Counted from the stretch's first letter, positions 24,801 through 32,055 are shown. The stretch: DNA of 64,000 nt from Viridibacterium sp047600765 (GCA_047600765.1 JASGKF010000001.1:1736001-1800000), one strand, 5' to 3'. Notes: generated by a model from the letters alone, not told the origin. A program made the numbers and translations.

Positions 24801-24838
24801 GAGCGGGAATAACAAGCGTTGTGGCCACATAGCGACCC

Positions 24839-25162
24839 TCAATCCGGCAGATGCGGCGTCACCTTCTTCTCCAGCAAAGCAACCAGCTCCGGCTGCATGT
24901 AGCGGTACTTGTCCGGAATGTTCAGGCACACCACACGCTTGTCGTACAACTGCGCCCTGAACTTCTCCTGCAACTTCGTGCGCTGTGCCTTCTCCATCAC
25001 GAAGATCAGCTCGGCCCAGCTCACCAGCTCTTCGGTCAGCGGATTGTCGGAATCGTGCTTGAGCCCCGCCGACGCGCAGGCGATGCCGGGATGGCCGGCA
25101 AACACCTGCTCGGCGGTCGGACTGCGCAGACGGTTCTGACCGCAGATGAACAGCACGTTCAT
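24839..25162 (-). CDS. Small low-molecular-weight PTP-like phosphatase
   Basis: 107 residues of the low-molecular-weight protein tyrosine phosphatase fold: LFICGQNRLRSPTAEQ holds the C(X)5R(S/T) P-loop (Cys8, Arg14), and a late NIPDKYRYM stands where the family has its general-acid Asp. It starts inside the stop of the nucleotidyltransferase gene (overlap at 25162), so it is cotranslated. In an RNA-repair operon a phosphatase acting on RNA 3'-ends, nucleotides or on a modified protein are all possible; none is shown. Confidence 0.85.
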   Translation of the reverse strand: MNVLFICGQNRLRSPTAEQVFAGHPGIACASAGLKHDSDNPLTEELVSWAELIFVMEKAQRTKLQEKFRAQLYDKRVVCLNIPDKYRYMQPELVALLEKKVTPHLPD

Positions 25163-25974
25163 CAGGTAGCCACGCCGTTGCGCGTCACCACATCCATCAG
25201 GAAGCGATCCAGCTCGCGCGCATCGCCCTGCGGACGCTTGTAGTCCGGGTTGTGCTCCGCCTCTGCCAGCGCCTGTTCGATGAAGGCATGAATCGCCGGC
25301 CAGCGCGGGCTGTACTCGGCCTCGCCGACACTCATCTTGATCGCCAGCAGACGGTTGATCTCGTCGAGCAACGCTACATCATCGAGCACACCGGCAGCCA
25401 GATCCGCAAAGCGCATCGGTGGCATGCCCTTGCCTACATCGATCCAGCGCAGCGCAAGCAGCGGCCGCAACACGTAGAGGTACTTCTTGAGCCGCACCGA
25501 TTCACCCTGCAGATAGCCGCGGAAGTTCTTCTTCGCCATCGCAAGGTAGTGATAGCGCCCGCGCAGGCTGGAGAAGAACAGCGGCGCCAGCTCACGCAGG
25601 CGCTGCGCAACCGCTGCATCCTCGCGATACACCACGGGCGAATCCAGCCACTCCAGCAAGGTCGGGTTGGACTTGCGCAGAAGTTGCAGCGCCTTGCGCA
25701 ACTCCCAGCCGCTCACGTCCAGCTCGTCGCTGATCGGCAACTCGATCACGTCGCGCTGCGCCTCCACGGTCAGGTACCAGGGCAGGCGATGCACGTAGAT
25801 GAAGCGCACGTCGTAGTCGCTGTCGGGTGAAGCAAAGCCCCAGCCACGGCTGCCGGACTCGCAGGCGAACAGCACCGTCACGTTGTGCTCGGTCTCGATA
25901 TTGGCGAGGGCCTCGAGCACGCGGGTGCGGATGGTGTCGTCGATGGGGTGGGCGCTGAGGATTTGGGGTTTCAT
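25162..25974 (-). CDS. Pol-beta-superfamily nucleotidyltransferase (RlaP-like)
   Basis: 270 residues from ATG 25974; the open frame upstream runs through a dispersed repeat and is not coding. The nucleotidyltransferase motif GSRGWGFASPDSDYDVRFIYV (GS..DxD type) is near residues 38-58, so metal-dependent NMP transfer is expected. It resembles COG3541 proteins, which have been reported as partners of RtcB/RNA ligases under the name RlaP. The C-terminal half is helical and Arg/Leu-rich. One-base overlap with the phosphatase gene. Likely RNA-end modifying or tRNA-repair enzyme (context inference). Confidence 0.88.
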   Translation of the reverse strand: MKPQILSAHPIDDTIRTRVLEALANIETEHNVTVLFACESGSRGWGFASPDSDYDVRFIYVHRLPWYLTVEAQRDVIELPISDELDVSGWELRKALQLLRKSNPTLLEWLDSPVVYREDAAVAQRLRELAPLFFSSLRGRYHYLAMAKKNFRGYLQGESVRLKKYLYVLRPLLALRWIDVGKGMPPMRFADLAAGVLDDVALLDEINRLLAIKMSVGEAEYSPRWPAIHAFIEQALAEAEHNPDYKRPQGDARELDRFLMDVVTRNGVAT

Positions 25975-26037
25975 GTTCGTCAATTGGTGATGCGTAAACC
26001 AGGGACCGGGAATAAGGCCCCTACTTGAGGCCAAGTG

Positions 26038-26148
26038 TGTAGCCTGGATAAGGCCAACGGCCGTAATCCGGGGAAACAGTTCATGCAAGTAGCGGTCTGG
26101 AACCGGCAATTCCATGCGTCGGATTACGCTTCGCTTATCCAACCTACG
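26038..26148. repeat. Diverged paired dispersed repeat (GGATAAG...GGATTACG type)
   Basis: GTAGCCTGGATAAGG..CCGTAATCCGG at 26038-26071 and CGTCGGATTACGCTTCGCTTATCCAACCTACG at 26117-26148 form inverted arms of a second repeat flavour (TAATCC instead of CATCC). Lies between the HEPN-like stop and the nucleotidyltransferase start within the rtc operon. Confidence 0.8.
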
Positions 26149-26160
26149 CGCTGCCTACTG

Positions 26161-26793
26161 TCATGCCGTGAGGACTGCCGCGTGCTGCATAACCTTTGAT
26201 GCCAACCCAAACAAATCCTTGGCTGCGATTTGATGCCGTTCCGAAACAGAGAAGATCGCTTCAAGGTTGTCTTCTCTACCTGACCCGGGATCTGGGTAGC
26301 GACCAGCCCAGTACACAAACTCAGTGAGCAGCTGAAGAATTGCCTTGTCTTTCTCGTTCAACGACGGGACAAGCTCGGCCAGCTCAACCAAGCGGTGATG
26401 CTTATGGCTTTTCTCTTCTGCTGAGTAGAGTTGTACTCCCTTCTCAAGAATCAGCATGCCTTTTAAGCACATCTCCAAGCTGTATCCGACCAGCATCAAT
26501 CCAACCGCGCGGTACTGACTATCACATACACCTCGCGTCAAAAGTGGGAGGTGTTCAACCTTGGGGTCTGCTCGAAGTACCGTCACCGCCGCTTCCGATA
26601 GCGCATGCGCTTGGCTAAGCCAAAGCAAGGGAGACTTTAAGTCTTCGGTAGTTGGCGGCCTGAGTGAATCGATCGGTTCTCCAGCCAGTTCTAAAGCTAT
26701 CGCCCATCTCTGCCATGCCAAAGCTGCGTATCCAAATGGGTCCGCAGCGAATGCGTCCCTGTCCGGCTGAAGCTTTTTCATAAGCTCTTGCAT
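26161..26793 (-). CDS. HEPN-like helical protein of low GC, unknown
   Basis: 210 residues, all-helical. The segment GLMLVGYSLEMCLKGMLI, then KHHRLVELAELVP and a late FVYWAGRYPDP follow the pattern of HEPN-domain proteins (long amphipathic helix, H-x-L..L segment, RYP end). The classical RNase motif RxxxxH was not found, so nuclease activity is doubtful. Base composition is distinctly lower in GC (about half) than both neighbours, suggesting recent acquisition. It sits between rtcB and the nucleotidyltransferase gene, in line with them. HEPN assignment is pattern-based and tentative. Confidence 0.6.
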   Translation of the reverse strand: MQELMKKLQPDRDAFAADPFGYAALAWQRWAIALELAGEPIDSLRPPTTEDLKSPLLWLSQAHALSEAAVTVLRADPKVEHLPLLTRGVCDSQYRAVGLMLVGYSLEMCLKGMLILEKGVQLYSAEEKSHKHHRLVELAELVPSLNEKDKAILQLLTEFVYWAGRYPDPGSGREDNLEAIFSVSERHQIAAKDLFGLASKVMQHAAVLTA

Positions 26794-26835
26794 GTCACTC
26801 CCCCTATCTCAGAACGCCAAAACTCGTTCTATCAA

Positions 26836-28059
26836 TCATCCCTTCACACAAACCACCTGCCGCAGCGTATGCAGCACTTCCACCAACTCGCGCTGCGCTG
26901 CCATCACCGCGTCGATGTCCTTATAGGCCATCGGAATTTCGTCGATCACGTCTTCGTCCTTGCGGCATTCGACGTGGGCCGTTGCACGCTTCTGGTCTTC
27001 AACCGTGAAGCGGCGCTTGGCTTCGTTGCGGCTCATGGTGCGACCTGCGCCGTGGCTGCATGAGCAGAAGGCTTCTTCGTTACCGAGGCCGCGCACGATG
27101 AAGCTGCGGGCACCCATCGAACCGGGGATGATGCCCAGCTCGCCCTTCTTGGCCGACACCGCCCCTTTACGCGTCACGAGAACTTCGGCGCCGAAGTGCG
27201 TTTCTTTCTGCACGTAGTTGTGGTGGCAGTTCACGGCCTCCACGTCGGCGTCGAAGGGCTTGGCGATCACGCTGCGCGCGGCGGCGATGACGTTCTGCAT
27301 CATCACGGCGCGGTTGCGGCGTGCGTAGTCCTGCGCCCAGCCGACGGCCTCGACGTAGTCGTCGAAGTGCTGGCTGCCTTCTTCGAAGTAGGCCAGGTCC
27401 TTGTCGGGCAGGTTGGCGATGTGCTGACGCATGTCTTCCTGAGCGAGTTCGATGAAGTGCGTACCGATGGCGTTACCCACACCACGTGAACCGGAGTGCA
27501 GCATGAACCACACGCGGTCGACCTCGTCGAGGCAGACTTCGATGAAGTGGTTACCCGTTCCGAGCGTTCCGAGGTGCTTGTGGTTGTTGGTGTTCTTCAG
27601 GCGCGGATGTTTTTCGCAAATGCGCTTGAAGCCGTCCACGAGGCTTCCCCACATGGCGTCGACCGTTTCGGGCGGCGTGTCCCAAGCGCCCTTGTCGCGC
27701 TTTCCGCGCCCCACGGTGCGGCCGTGCGGTACGGCGCGCTCGATGGCGCTGCGCAGGCCGGCAAGGTTGTCAGGCAGGTCGCTGGCGACAAGCGTGGTAC
27801 GGGCAGCCATCATGCCGCAGCCGATATCCACACCGACAGCGGCCGGGATGATGGCGCCCTGGGTGGGGATCACGCTGCCAATGGTCGAGCCCTTACCGAG
27901 GTGCACATCGGGCATCACGGCCATGTGCTTGTAGATGAAGGGCATCTTCGCGGTGTTCACGAGCTGCTTGCGCGCATCGTCCTCGACGGGCACGCCGTGC
28001 GTCCACATCTTGATGGGCTTGCCGTTTTCGACTTCGAGAAGCTGGTATTCCATGTTCAT
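26836..28059 (-). CDS. rtcB: RNA-splicing ligase RtcB
   Basis: 407 residues, as E. coli RtcB (408). It joins RNA 2',3'-cyclic phosphate or 3'-phosphate ends to 5'-OH ends with GTP and Mn(II). Metal and guanylylation residues are present: GVDIGCGMM (Cys81), TLGTGNHFIEV (His171), MLHSGSRG (His188), NCHHNYV (His280) and SCSHGAGRTMSRNEAK with the guanylate-accepting His336. AAAGGA precedes the ATG. Its leader contains a strong 11-bp hairpin. In the operon it follows the slipin and zinc-ribbon genes. Its likely substrates are cleaved tRNAs. Confidence 0.96.
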   Translation of the reverse strand: MNMEYQLLEVENGKPIKMWTHGVPVEDDARKQLVNTAKMPFIYKHMAVMPDVHLGKGSTIGSVIPTQGAIIPAAVGVDIGCGMMAARTTLVASDLPDNLAGLRSAIERAVPHGRTVGRGKRDKGAWDTPPETVDAMWGSLVDGFKRICEKHPRLKNTNNHKHLGTLGTGNHFIEVCLDEVDRVWFMLHSGSRGVGNAIGTHFIELAQEDMRQHIANLPDKDLAYFEEGSQHFDDYVEAVGWAQDYARRNRAVMMQNVIAAARSVIAKPFDADVEAVNCHHNYVQKETHFGAEVLVTRKGAVSAKKGELGIIPGSMGARSFIVRGLGNEEAFCSCSHGAGRTMSRNEAKRRFTVEDQKRATAHVECRKDEDVIDEIPMAYKDIDAVMAAQRELVEVLHTLRQVVCVKG

Positions 28060-28087
28060 TCCTTTCGATGGAGCTTTCCGGGCTCCG

Positions 28088-28115
28088 GCCCCGCTACCCG
28101 GGATGGTAGCGGGGC
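28088..28115 (-). other. Strong hairpin between zinc-ribbon gene and rtcB
   Basis: Perfect 11-bp stem GCCCCGCTACC / GGTAGCGGGGC with a six-base loop, in the 60-bp gap before rtcB. No T-run on the transcribed side. Could be a processing or stability element that sets rtcB level relative to the upstream genes. Confidence 0.65.
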
Positions 28116-28119
28116 AAGT

Positions 28120-28491
28120 TCATTGTTGTTGCATGGCCTGACGCGATCGGGCCTTGATTTCGCGCTTTGCCGCACGGCAGGTTGCGCAGCGGATCGCCGT
28201 CGAACACACGCTGCCTTGCGCGACTTCGTACCACCACTTCTGCCGTTCGGCCTTCCAGACACACGACGCGCCGCAGTCCCAGCAAAGGAATGCAAGATCC
28301 GCGTAGTAGCCCGCCGCGACGAAATGCGGCACGCCGTAACTGTTGTAGTGCGCGAGTCGCGAGGCATCGACGGGTTCGCAACCTGTGGGAAGCCGCACAC
28401 AGGCGGGTACTTGCACGATGACCGGCTGACGCGCTCGACGCCGGGCACGCGCTGCCATGATTTCTGCCTTGCGTTGCTTTCCGCTTTTCAT
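28120..28491 (-). CDS. Zinc-ribbon protein (PF13451-like) in the rtc operon
   Basis: 123 residues from ATG 28491 (GGAG eight bases upstream; a longer start at 28548 would overlap the slipin gene and a repeat). Basic N-terminus (KSGKQRKAEIMAARARRRARQ) fits nucleic-acid binding. The second half holds FLCWDCG (C70, C73), QKWWYEVAQGSV and RCATC (C102, C105): the treble-clef/zinc-ribbon pattern of PF13451, where the WWYEVA block is typical. Cytoplasmic RNA or DNA binding is inferred; possibly an adaptor for RtcB. Confidence 0.8.
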   Translation of the reverse strand: MKSGKQRKAEIMAARARRRARQPVIVQVPACVRLPTGCEPVDASRLAHYNSYGVPHFVAAGYYADLAFLCWDCGASCVWKAERQKWWYEVAQGSVCSTAIRCATCRAAKREIKARSRQAMQQQ

Positions 28492-28507
28492 GTTTTCACT
28501 CCGGCAG

Positions 28508-28531
28508 CCCCTCCCGCCGATGCGGGAGGGG
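28508..28531 (-). repeat. GC-rich hairpin after the slipin gene
   Basis: Perfect 10-bp stem CCCCTCCCGC / GCGGGAGGGG with a CGAT loop, 9 bp after the slipin stop codon. Same class as other GC-rich dispersed hairpins in the window; transcribed inside the operon. Confidence 0.7.
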
Positions 28532-28540
28532 GCGGGCGAC

Positions 28541-29680
28541 TCATGCACCCTTGATGGTTACGAGGCCGTTTAGCACCTGATCGAGACCTCCGTACACCGA
28601 GATGCTGTCGATCCGCTCCGCCACGCGCTCAAGGGTTTCGAGTTCCTTGAGACGCAGCGCGACCGGGTTGTCTTCCATCACCTTGGCCGTGTTGAGCAGC
28701 GAGCGGGTCGCGGCGGTCTCTTCACGACGGCGGATCACGTTGGCCTCGGCCGACTTCTCGGCTTCGACCACCCTGGCGAGGATGGTCTTCATCTCACCGG
28801 GCAGGACGATGTCCTTGACGCCGACGCTGGCCACTTCGAGACCGAAGCCTTCGAGCTTGCATTGCACGTGGGCACTGACGACACGGTCGATGAGCTGTTT
28901 GTCTTCGAGCAGTTCGTCGAGCGAACGGGTTCCCACCGCTTCACGCAAACCGAACTGCAGTTCGCGATAGAGGTGATCGGCCGGCTTGGCGAGTTTCTCG
29001 AAGGCGCACAACGCATCGGTGTAGCGCCAGGTTGCTGCGAGGTTGAGGCGCAAGCTCACCTTGTCGCGCGTCAGGATGTCCTGGCCGCTGACTTCAAGGT
29101 TCTGCAGACGCATGTCCACCAGCTCGACCTGCACGTCCCGGTTGAAACGCCAGAAGGCTTCGGCACCCGGCTTGAGCAGACGAACAACCTGACCATCGAC
29201 GCGCAACACACCGAGGTGGTAGGCCGGCACCTGCGCCAGCAGCACACCGTTCATCCCGGCCACGACACGACCACGCAGGCCCGGCTGGACGATGCGGGCG
29301 GTGAGTGCCGCCGGCAAGGTGTAGCCCTCGCTGAGCTGCACGCGTTCGAGCCGCTGCTTGACCAGCCCTTTCCAGAACACACGCCGGAACCCGGGTGCCA
29401 GCACTTCCACCAGCACGTCATTCTCGTATCGCAGGCCAGCTTCGTCTTCACCCAGCGCCATGTCTTCGAAGCACTCGGCAGCCGTCTGTGCATCGCTTTG
29501 TTCGAGATAATCCACGAGCGCCAGATCGGTCATCGGAGCGTCGAGCTTCCAGGTCTGCACTGCGAGGCGACCCAGCGGATCAACGAAGTAATGACGACCG
29601 GCGTTGAGGATGCGGTCGAAGTCGCCGTCCTTGAGCAACACGCCACGTTCGTTCTTCTTGATCACCACACGCTTCAACAT
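28541..29680 (-). CDS. Slipin/SPFH (band 7) protein of the RNA-repair operon
   Basis: 379 residues from ATG 29680, supported by AAGGAG seven bases upstream. Begins MLKRVVIKKNERGVLLKDGDF, then a long N-terminal module with two related stretches, and the SPFH core with LEVSGQDILTRDKVSLRLNLAATWRY and GFGLEVASVGVKDIVLPGEMKTILARVVEAEKSAEAN, ending in a helical RREETAATRSLLNTAKVMEDNP segment. No clear N-terminal transmembrane anchor. Slipins linked to RtcB have been described in RNA-repair neighbourhoods; they assemble rings or patches at membranes. First protein gene after the tRNA-like RNAs. Confidence 0.9.
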   Translation of the reverse strand: MLKRVVIKKNERGVLLKDGDFDRILNAGRHYFVDPLGRLAVQTWKLDAPMTDLALVDYLEQSDAQTAAECFEDMALGEDEAGLRYENDVLVEVLAPGFRRVFWKGLVKQRLERVQLSEGYTLPAALTARIVQPGLRGRVVAGMNGVLLAQVPAYHLGVLRVDGQVVRLLKPGAEAFWRFNRDVQVELVDMRLQNLEVSGQDILTRDKVSLRLNLAATWRYTDALCAFEKLAKPADHLYRELQFGLREAVGTRSLDELLEDKQLIDRVVSAHVQCKLEGFGLEVASVGVKDIVLPGEMKTILARVVEAEKSAEANVIRRREETAATRSLLNTAKVMEDNPVALRLKELETLERVAERIDSISVYGGLDQVLNGLVTIKGA

Positions 29681-29954
29681 TTTCTTTCTCCTTGTCTGAC
29701 TGACGTTCACTTCCCTACTGTTGTGCCGGTCGTCGCCGGCCCGGAGGACCTGTCCTTCGGCGCTGGCGGGGAGGCGGCCAGTGGGGGCTTTGTTCCGGCT
29801 TGTCACGCGGACCACAGGGCCCTCACACGACGCCGGACTTCAACCCCTCACCAGACGCCTTGCCGCCAGCACAGGCGGGAGGCCGATCCGGGCCGGCGGC
29901 GGGTGCTCACACACACCGCGACCGACGGGTACTGCATTGCTTTGCCTTGTTGAG
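29681..29954 (-). other. Leader between tRNA-like RNAs and slipin gene
   Basis: 274 nt of transcribed spacer without a supported gene. Contains a short stem TGCCT-CAACA-AGGCA just after the CAU tRNA-like (29942-29956) that may mark the RNA's 3' boundary, and several GC-rich complementary segments near 29870-29900. An open frame here, continuous with the slipin gene to 29815, lacks coding character. Confidence 0.5.
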
Positions 29955-30027
29955 GCAGTGGAGCGGGAGTCGAACCCGCGACACATCGGTTATGAGCCGA
30001 TTGCTCTACCCAATTGAGCTATCCAGT
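29955..30027 (-). tRNA. tRNA-like gene with CAU anticodon, imperfect acceptor stem
   Basis: Cloverleaf on the minus strand: D-arm GCTC-AATTGGGTA-GAGC, anticodon arm ATCGG-CTCATAA-CCGAT (anticodon CAU at 29992-29994), five-base variable loop, T-arm GCGGG-TTCGACT-CCCGC. The acceptor stem is weak: 5' AACTGGA against 3' TCCACTG leaves mismatches at 1-72 and 3-70, and no CCA is encoded (CCTCA follows). The first acceptor base would overlap the CCA of the upstream tRNA-like, so the two RNAs abut. Could be a diverged tRNA-Met/Ile2 or a dedicated tRNA mimic under RtcR control. Confidence 0.75.
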
Positions 30028-30077
30028 TGGTGGGTGATCCGGGAATCGAACCCGGCCAGCTCCCAACGAGATCACCC
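30028..30077 (-). ncRNA. Anticodon-arm-less tRNA-like RNA with encoded CCA
   Basis: 50 nt on the minus strand. 5' GGGTGAT pairs perfectly (7 bp) with 3' ATCACCC, followed by ACCA. Between them: a short D-arm-like hairpin CTC-GTTGG-GAG (keeping the GG that docks with the T-loop), a four-base link CTGG in place of the anticodon arm, and a canonical T-arm CCGGG-TTCGATT-CCCGG. So the elbow and acceptor half of a tRNA are kept and the decoding half is absent. Such an RNA could be CCA-processed but could not decode. It lies about 110 nt after the predicted sigma-54 start site. Confidence 0.75.
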
Positions 30078-30202
30078 GTTCATCACAGTCTTCTGCGGCG
30101 GCATACCGGCGAACGACAGATCGGAATCCGGCTCTCCGGCACCAGCGGGGCTGCAATCCCCTGCTCGTGGGCTGTTGCTTCAGGCTGCAATGCACTCTGT
30201 AT

Positions 30203-30218
30203 TGCGAGTAGCGTGCCA
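30203..30218 (-). promoter_or_regulatory. Sigma-54 promoter of the RNA-repair operon
   Basis: On the minus strand TGGCACG-CTAC-TCGCA, i.e. GG and GC separated by exactly ten bases (-24/-12), one mismatch from the TTGCA consensus. It points at the tRNA-like RNAs, slipin and rtcB. rtc operons in enterics are sigma-54/RtcR-dependent, and rtcR is the divergent gene here. Confidence 0.78.
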
Positions 30219-30243
30219 GCGATAAACCCTCGGAGCGGAATAG

Positions 30244-30264
30244 TTACAAGTGCATGATTTGTAA
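30244..30264 (-). promoter_or_regulatory. Candidate RtcR upstream activating site
   Basis: Inverted repeat TTACAA - 9 nt - TTGTAA, located about 30-60 bp upstream of the -24 element, between the divergent rtcR gene and the operon promoter. A dimeric enhancer-binding protein site is expected in this position. Confidence 0.55.
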
Positions 30265-30313
30265 ATGTTTCTATTCCTAGTCGCGACATTGCCGCTTACT
30301 GCTGCGCCACTAA

Positions 30314-30342
30314 TTGCTAGACTTGCAGATAGCAACTTATCT
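30314..30342 (+). promoter_or_regulatory. Candidate sigma-70 promoter for rtcR
   Basis: TTGCTA (30314-30319), 17-bp spacer, TTATCT (30337-30342). The start site would be only a few bases before the ATG at 30355, implying a very short leader; no Shine-Dalgarno is seen. Also carries the inverted arms AGATA/TATCT. Confidence 0.45.
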
Positions 30343-30354
30343 TTTCAGATAGTC

Positions 30355-31956
30355 ATGAAGAAAAACGTCGTCATCGGTTTCCTCGGCACCCAGCTCGACT
30401 ACGGTGGCAAGGGCAGCCAGCGCTGGGAGCGCTGGCGACCCACGGTGGGCCTTTGCCAGCAGGAAGACCTGGTGGTGCACCGACTGGAGCTGCTGCATGA
30501 CCTGCGCAGCCAGAGCCTGTTCGACCGCGTGAAAGGCGACATCGCGGCGGTGTCGCCCGAGACCGAGGTGGTGAGCGTGCTGCAGGCCTTGCGCGACCCC
30601 TGGGACTTCGAAGAGGTCTACACGGCGCTGCACGACTTCGCGCGCGCATATCCGTTCAACAGCGATAGCGAGAACTACCTCATCCACATCACCACCGGCA
30701 CGCACGTGGCGCAGATCTGCTGGTTCCTGCTTGCCGAGGCGCGCTACCTGCCGGCGCAACTGGTGCAGACCTCGCCGCCGCGCAAGAAGGAGGTCGCCGA
30801 TACGATTGGCAGCTACGCACTGATCGACCTCGATCTGTCGCGCTACAACAAGATTGCGCAGCGTTTTGCGCGCGAGCATGACGACACGGTGAGCTTCCTG
30901 AAGTCGGGCATCGCAACGCTCAATCCAGCGTTCAACCAGATGATCGAGCAGATCGAGAAGGTGGCGGGCCGCTCTAAGGCGCCGATGCTGATGGTGGGGC
31001 CGACGGGTGCGGGCAAGTCCTTCCTCGCGCGGCGGGTGTATGAGCTGAAGCGGCAGAAGCAGCGACTGGCAGGGCGCTTCGTCGAGGTGAACTGCGCGAC
31101 GCTGCGTGGTGATTCGGCAATGTCCACGCTGTTCGGCCACGTGAAGGGCGCCTTCACGGGCGCGCAGAGCGAACGGCCCGGCTTGCTGCGTGCGGCTGAC
31201 GGCGGGCTGCTGTTCCTCGACGAGATCGGCGAGCTGGGGCTGGACGAGCAGGCCATGCTGCTGAAGGCCATTGAGGAGAAGCGCTTCTTCCCCTTTGGTG
31301 GTGACAAGGAGGTGGAGAGCGACTTCCAGCTCATCGCCGGCACGCACCGCGACCTGCGCCAATGGGTCAGCGAGGGACGCTTCCGCGAAGACCTGTTCGC
31401 GCGTATCAACCTGTGAACCTTCGACCTGCCGGGGCTGGCGCAACGCCCCGAGGACATTGCGCCCAATCTCGACTTCGAGCTGGAGCGCTTCGCGCAGGAA
31501 CACAACCAGCAGGTGCGCTTCAATGTGGAGGCGCGGCAGCGTTACCTGGACTTCGCGGCTTCGTCGCAAGCGTTGTGGCGCGGCAACTTCCGCGAGCTGT
31601 CGGCGTCGCTGACGCGCATGGCGACGCTGGCGGAGTCGGGCCGCATCACCGAGGCGCTGGTCGTCGAGGAGATCGCCCGCCTGCGCAACAGCTGGTCGGG
31701 CGGAGTCGCGCGCGATCTGGTGCAGGAGGTGCTGGGTGACGCGGCCGATGCGCTGGACCTGTTCGACCGCTGCCAGCTGGATGCCGTCATCGCCGCCTGC
31801 CGGGCTGCAACGAGCCTGTCAGAAGCGGGCCGCAAACTGTTTGCCATGTCGCGGCAGGAGAAGAAGGTGGCTAACGATGCGGACCGGCTGCGCAAGTATC
31901 TCGCGCGTTTCGAGCTGGATTGGGCGGACGTGCGGCGCGCGGGCGGGGCGAGCTGA
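30355..31956 (+). pseudogene. rtcR: Sigma-54 activator RtcR, interrupted by in-frame TGA
   Basis: 533 codons, the length of E. coli RtcR. Order: CARF-like sensor domain (about 1-180; VVIGFLGTQLDYGG, LIHITTGTHVAQICWFL), AAA+ domain with Walker A GPTGAGKS, the sigma-54-contacting GAFTGA loop and Walker B LLFLDEIGE, then a C-terminal DNA-binding region (SEAGRKLF..NDADRLRKYL). Codon 354 (31414-31416) is TGA where the family has Trp (ARINLWTF); the frame continues intact to 31956. As sequenced the protein would lose the end of the AAA+ domain and all DNA binding. ATG 30355 is preferred over 30265 by alignment with the family N-terminus. Confidence 0.92.
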
Positions 31957-32055
31957 CAAGGCCACCGTGGCCCCGTTCTTGCTCGCTCATGCGGGAGCGC
32001 TGCCAGTCCGGCAGCACCATTCACATCACGCGGCGCAGCCGCGAAGGAGCTGGAC

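Noticed and set aside
29955..30027. Ordinary tRNA-Met gene
   Set aside because: Two acceptor-stem mismatches, missing CCA and direct abutment to another tRNA-like RNA make a standard tRNA unlikely, though the arms are otherwise sound.
31414..31416. TGA in rtcR as selenocysteine or programmed readthrough
   Set aside because: The conserved residue is Trp, no SECIS-like hairpin was evident just after it, and a one-base TGG to TGA change explains it.
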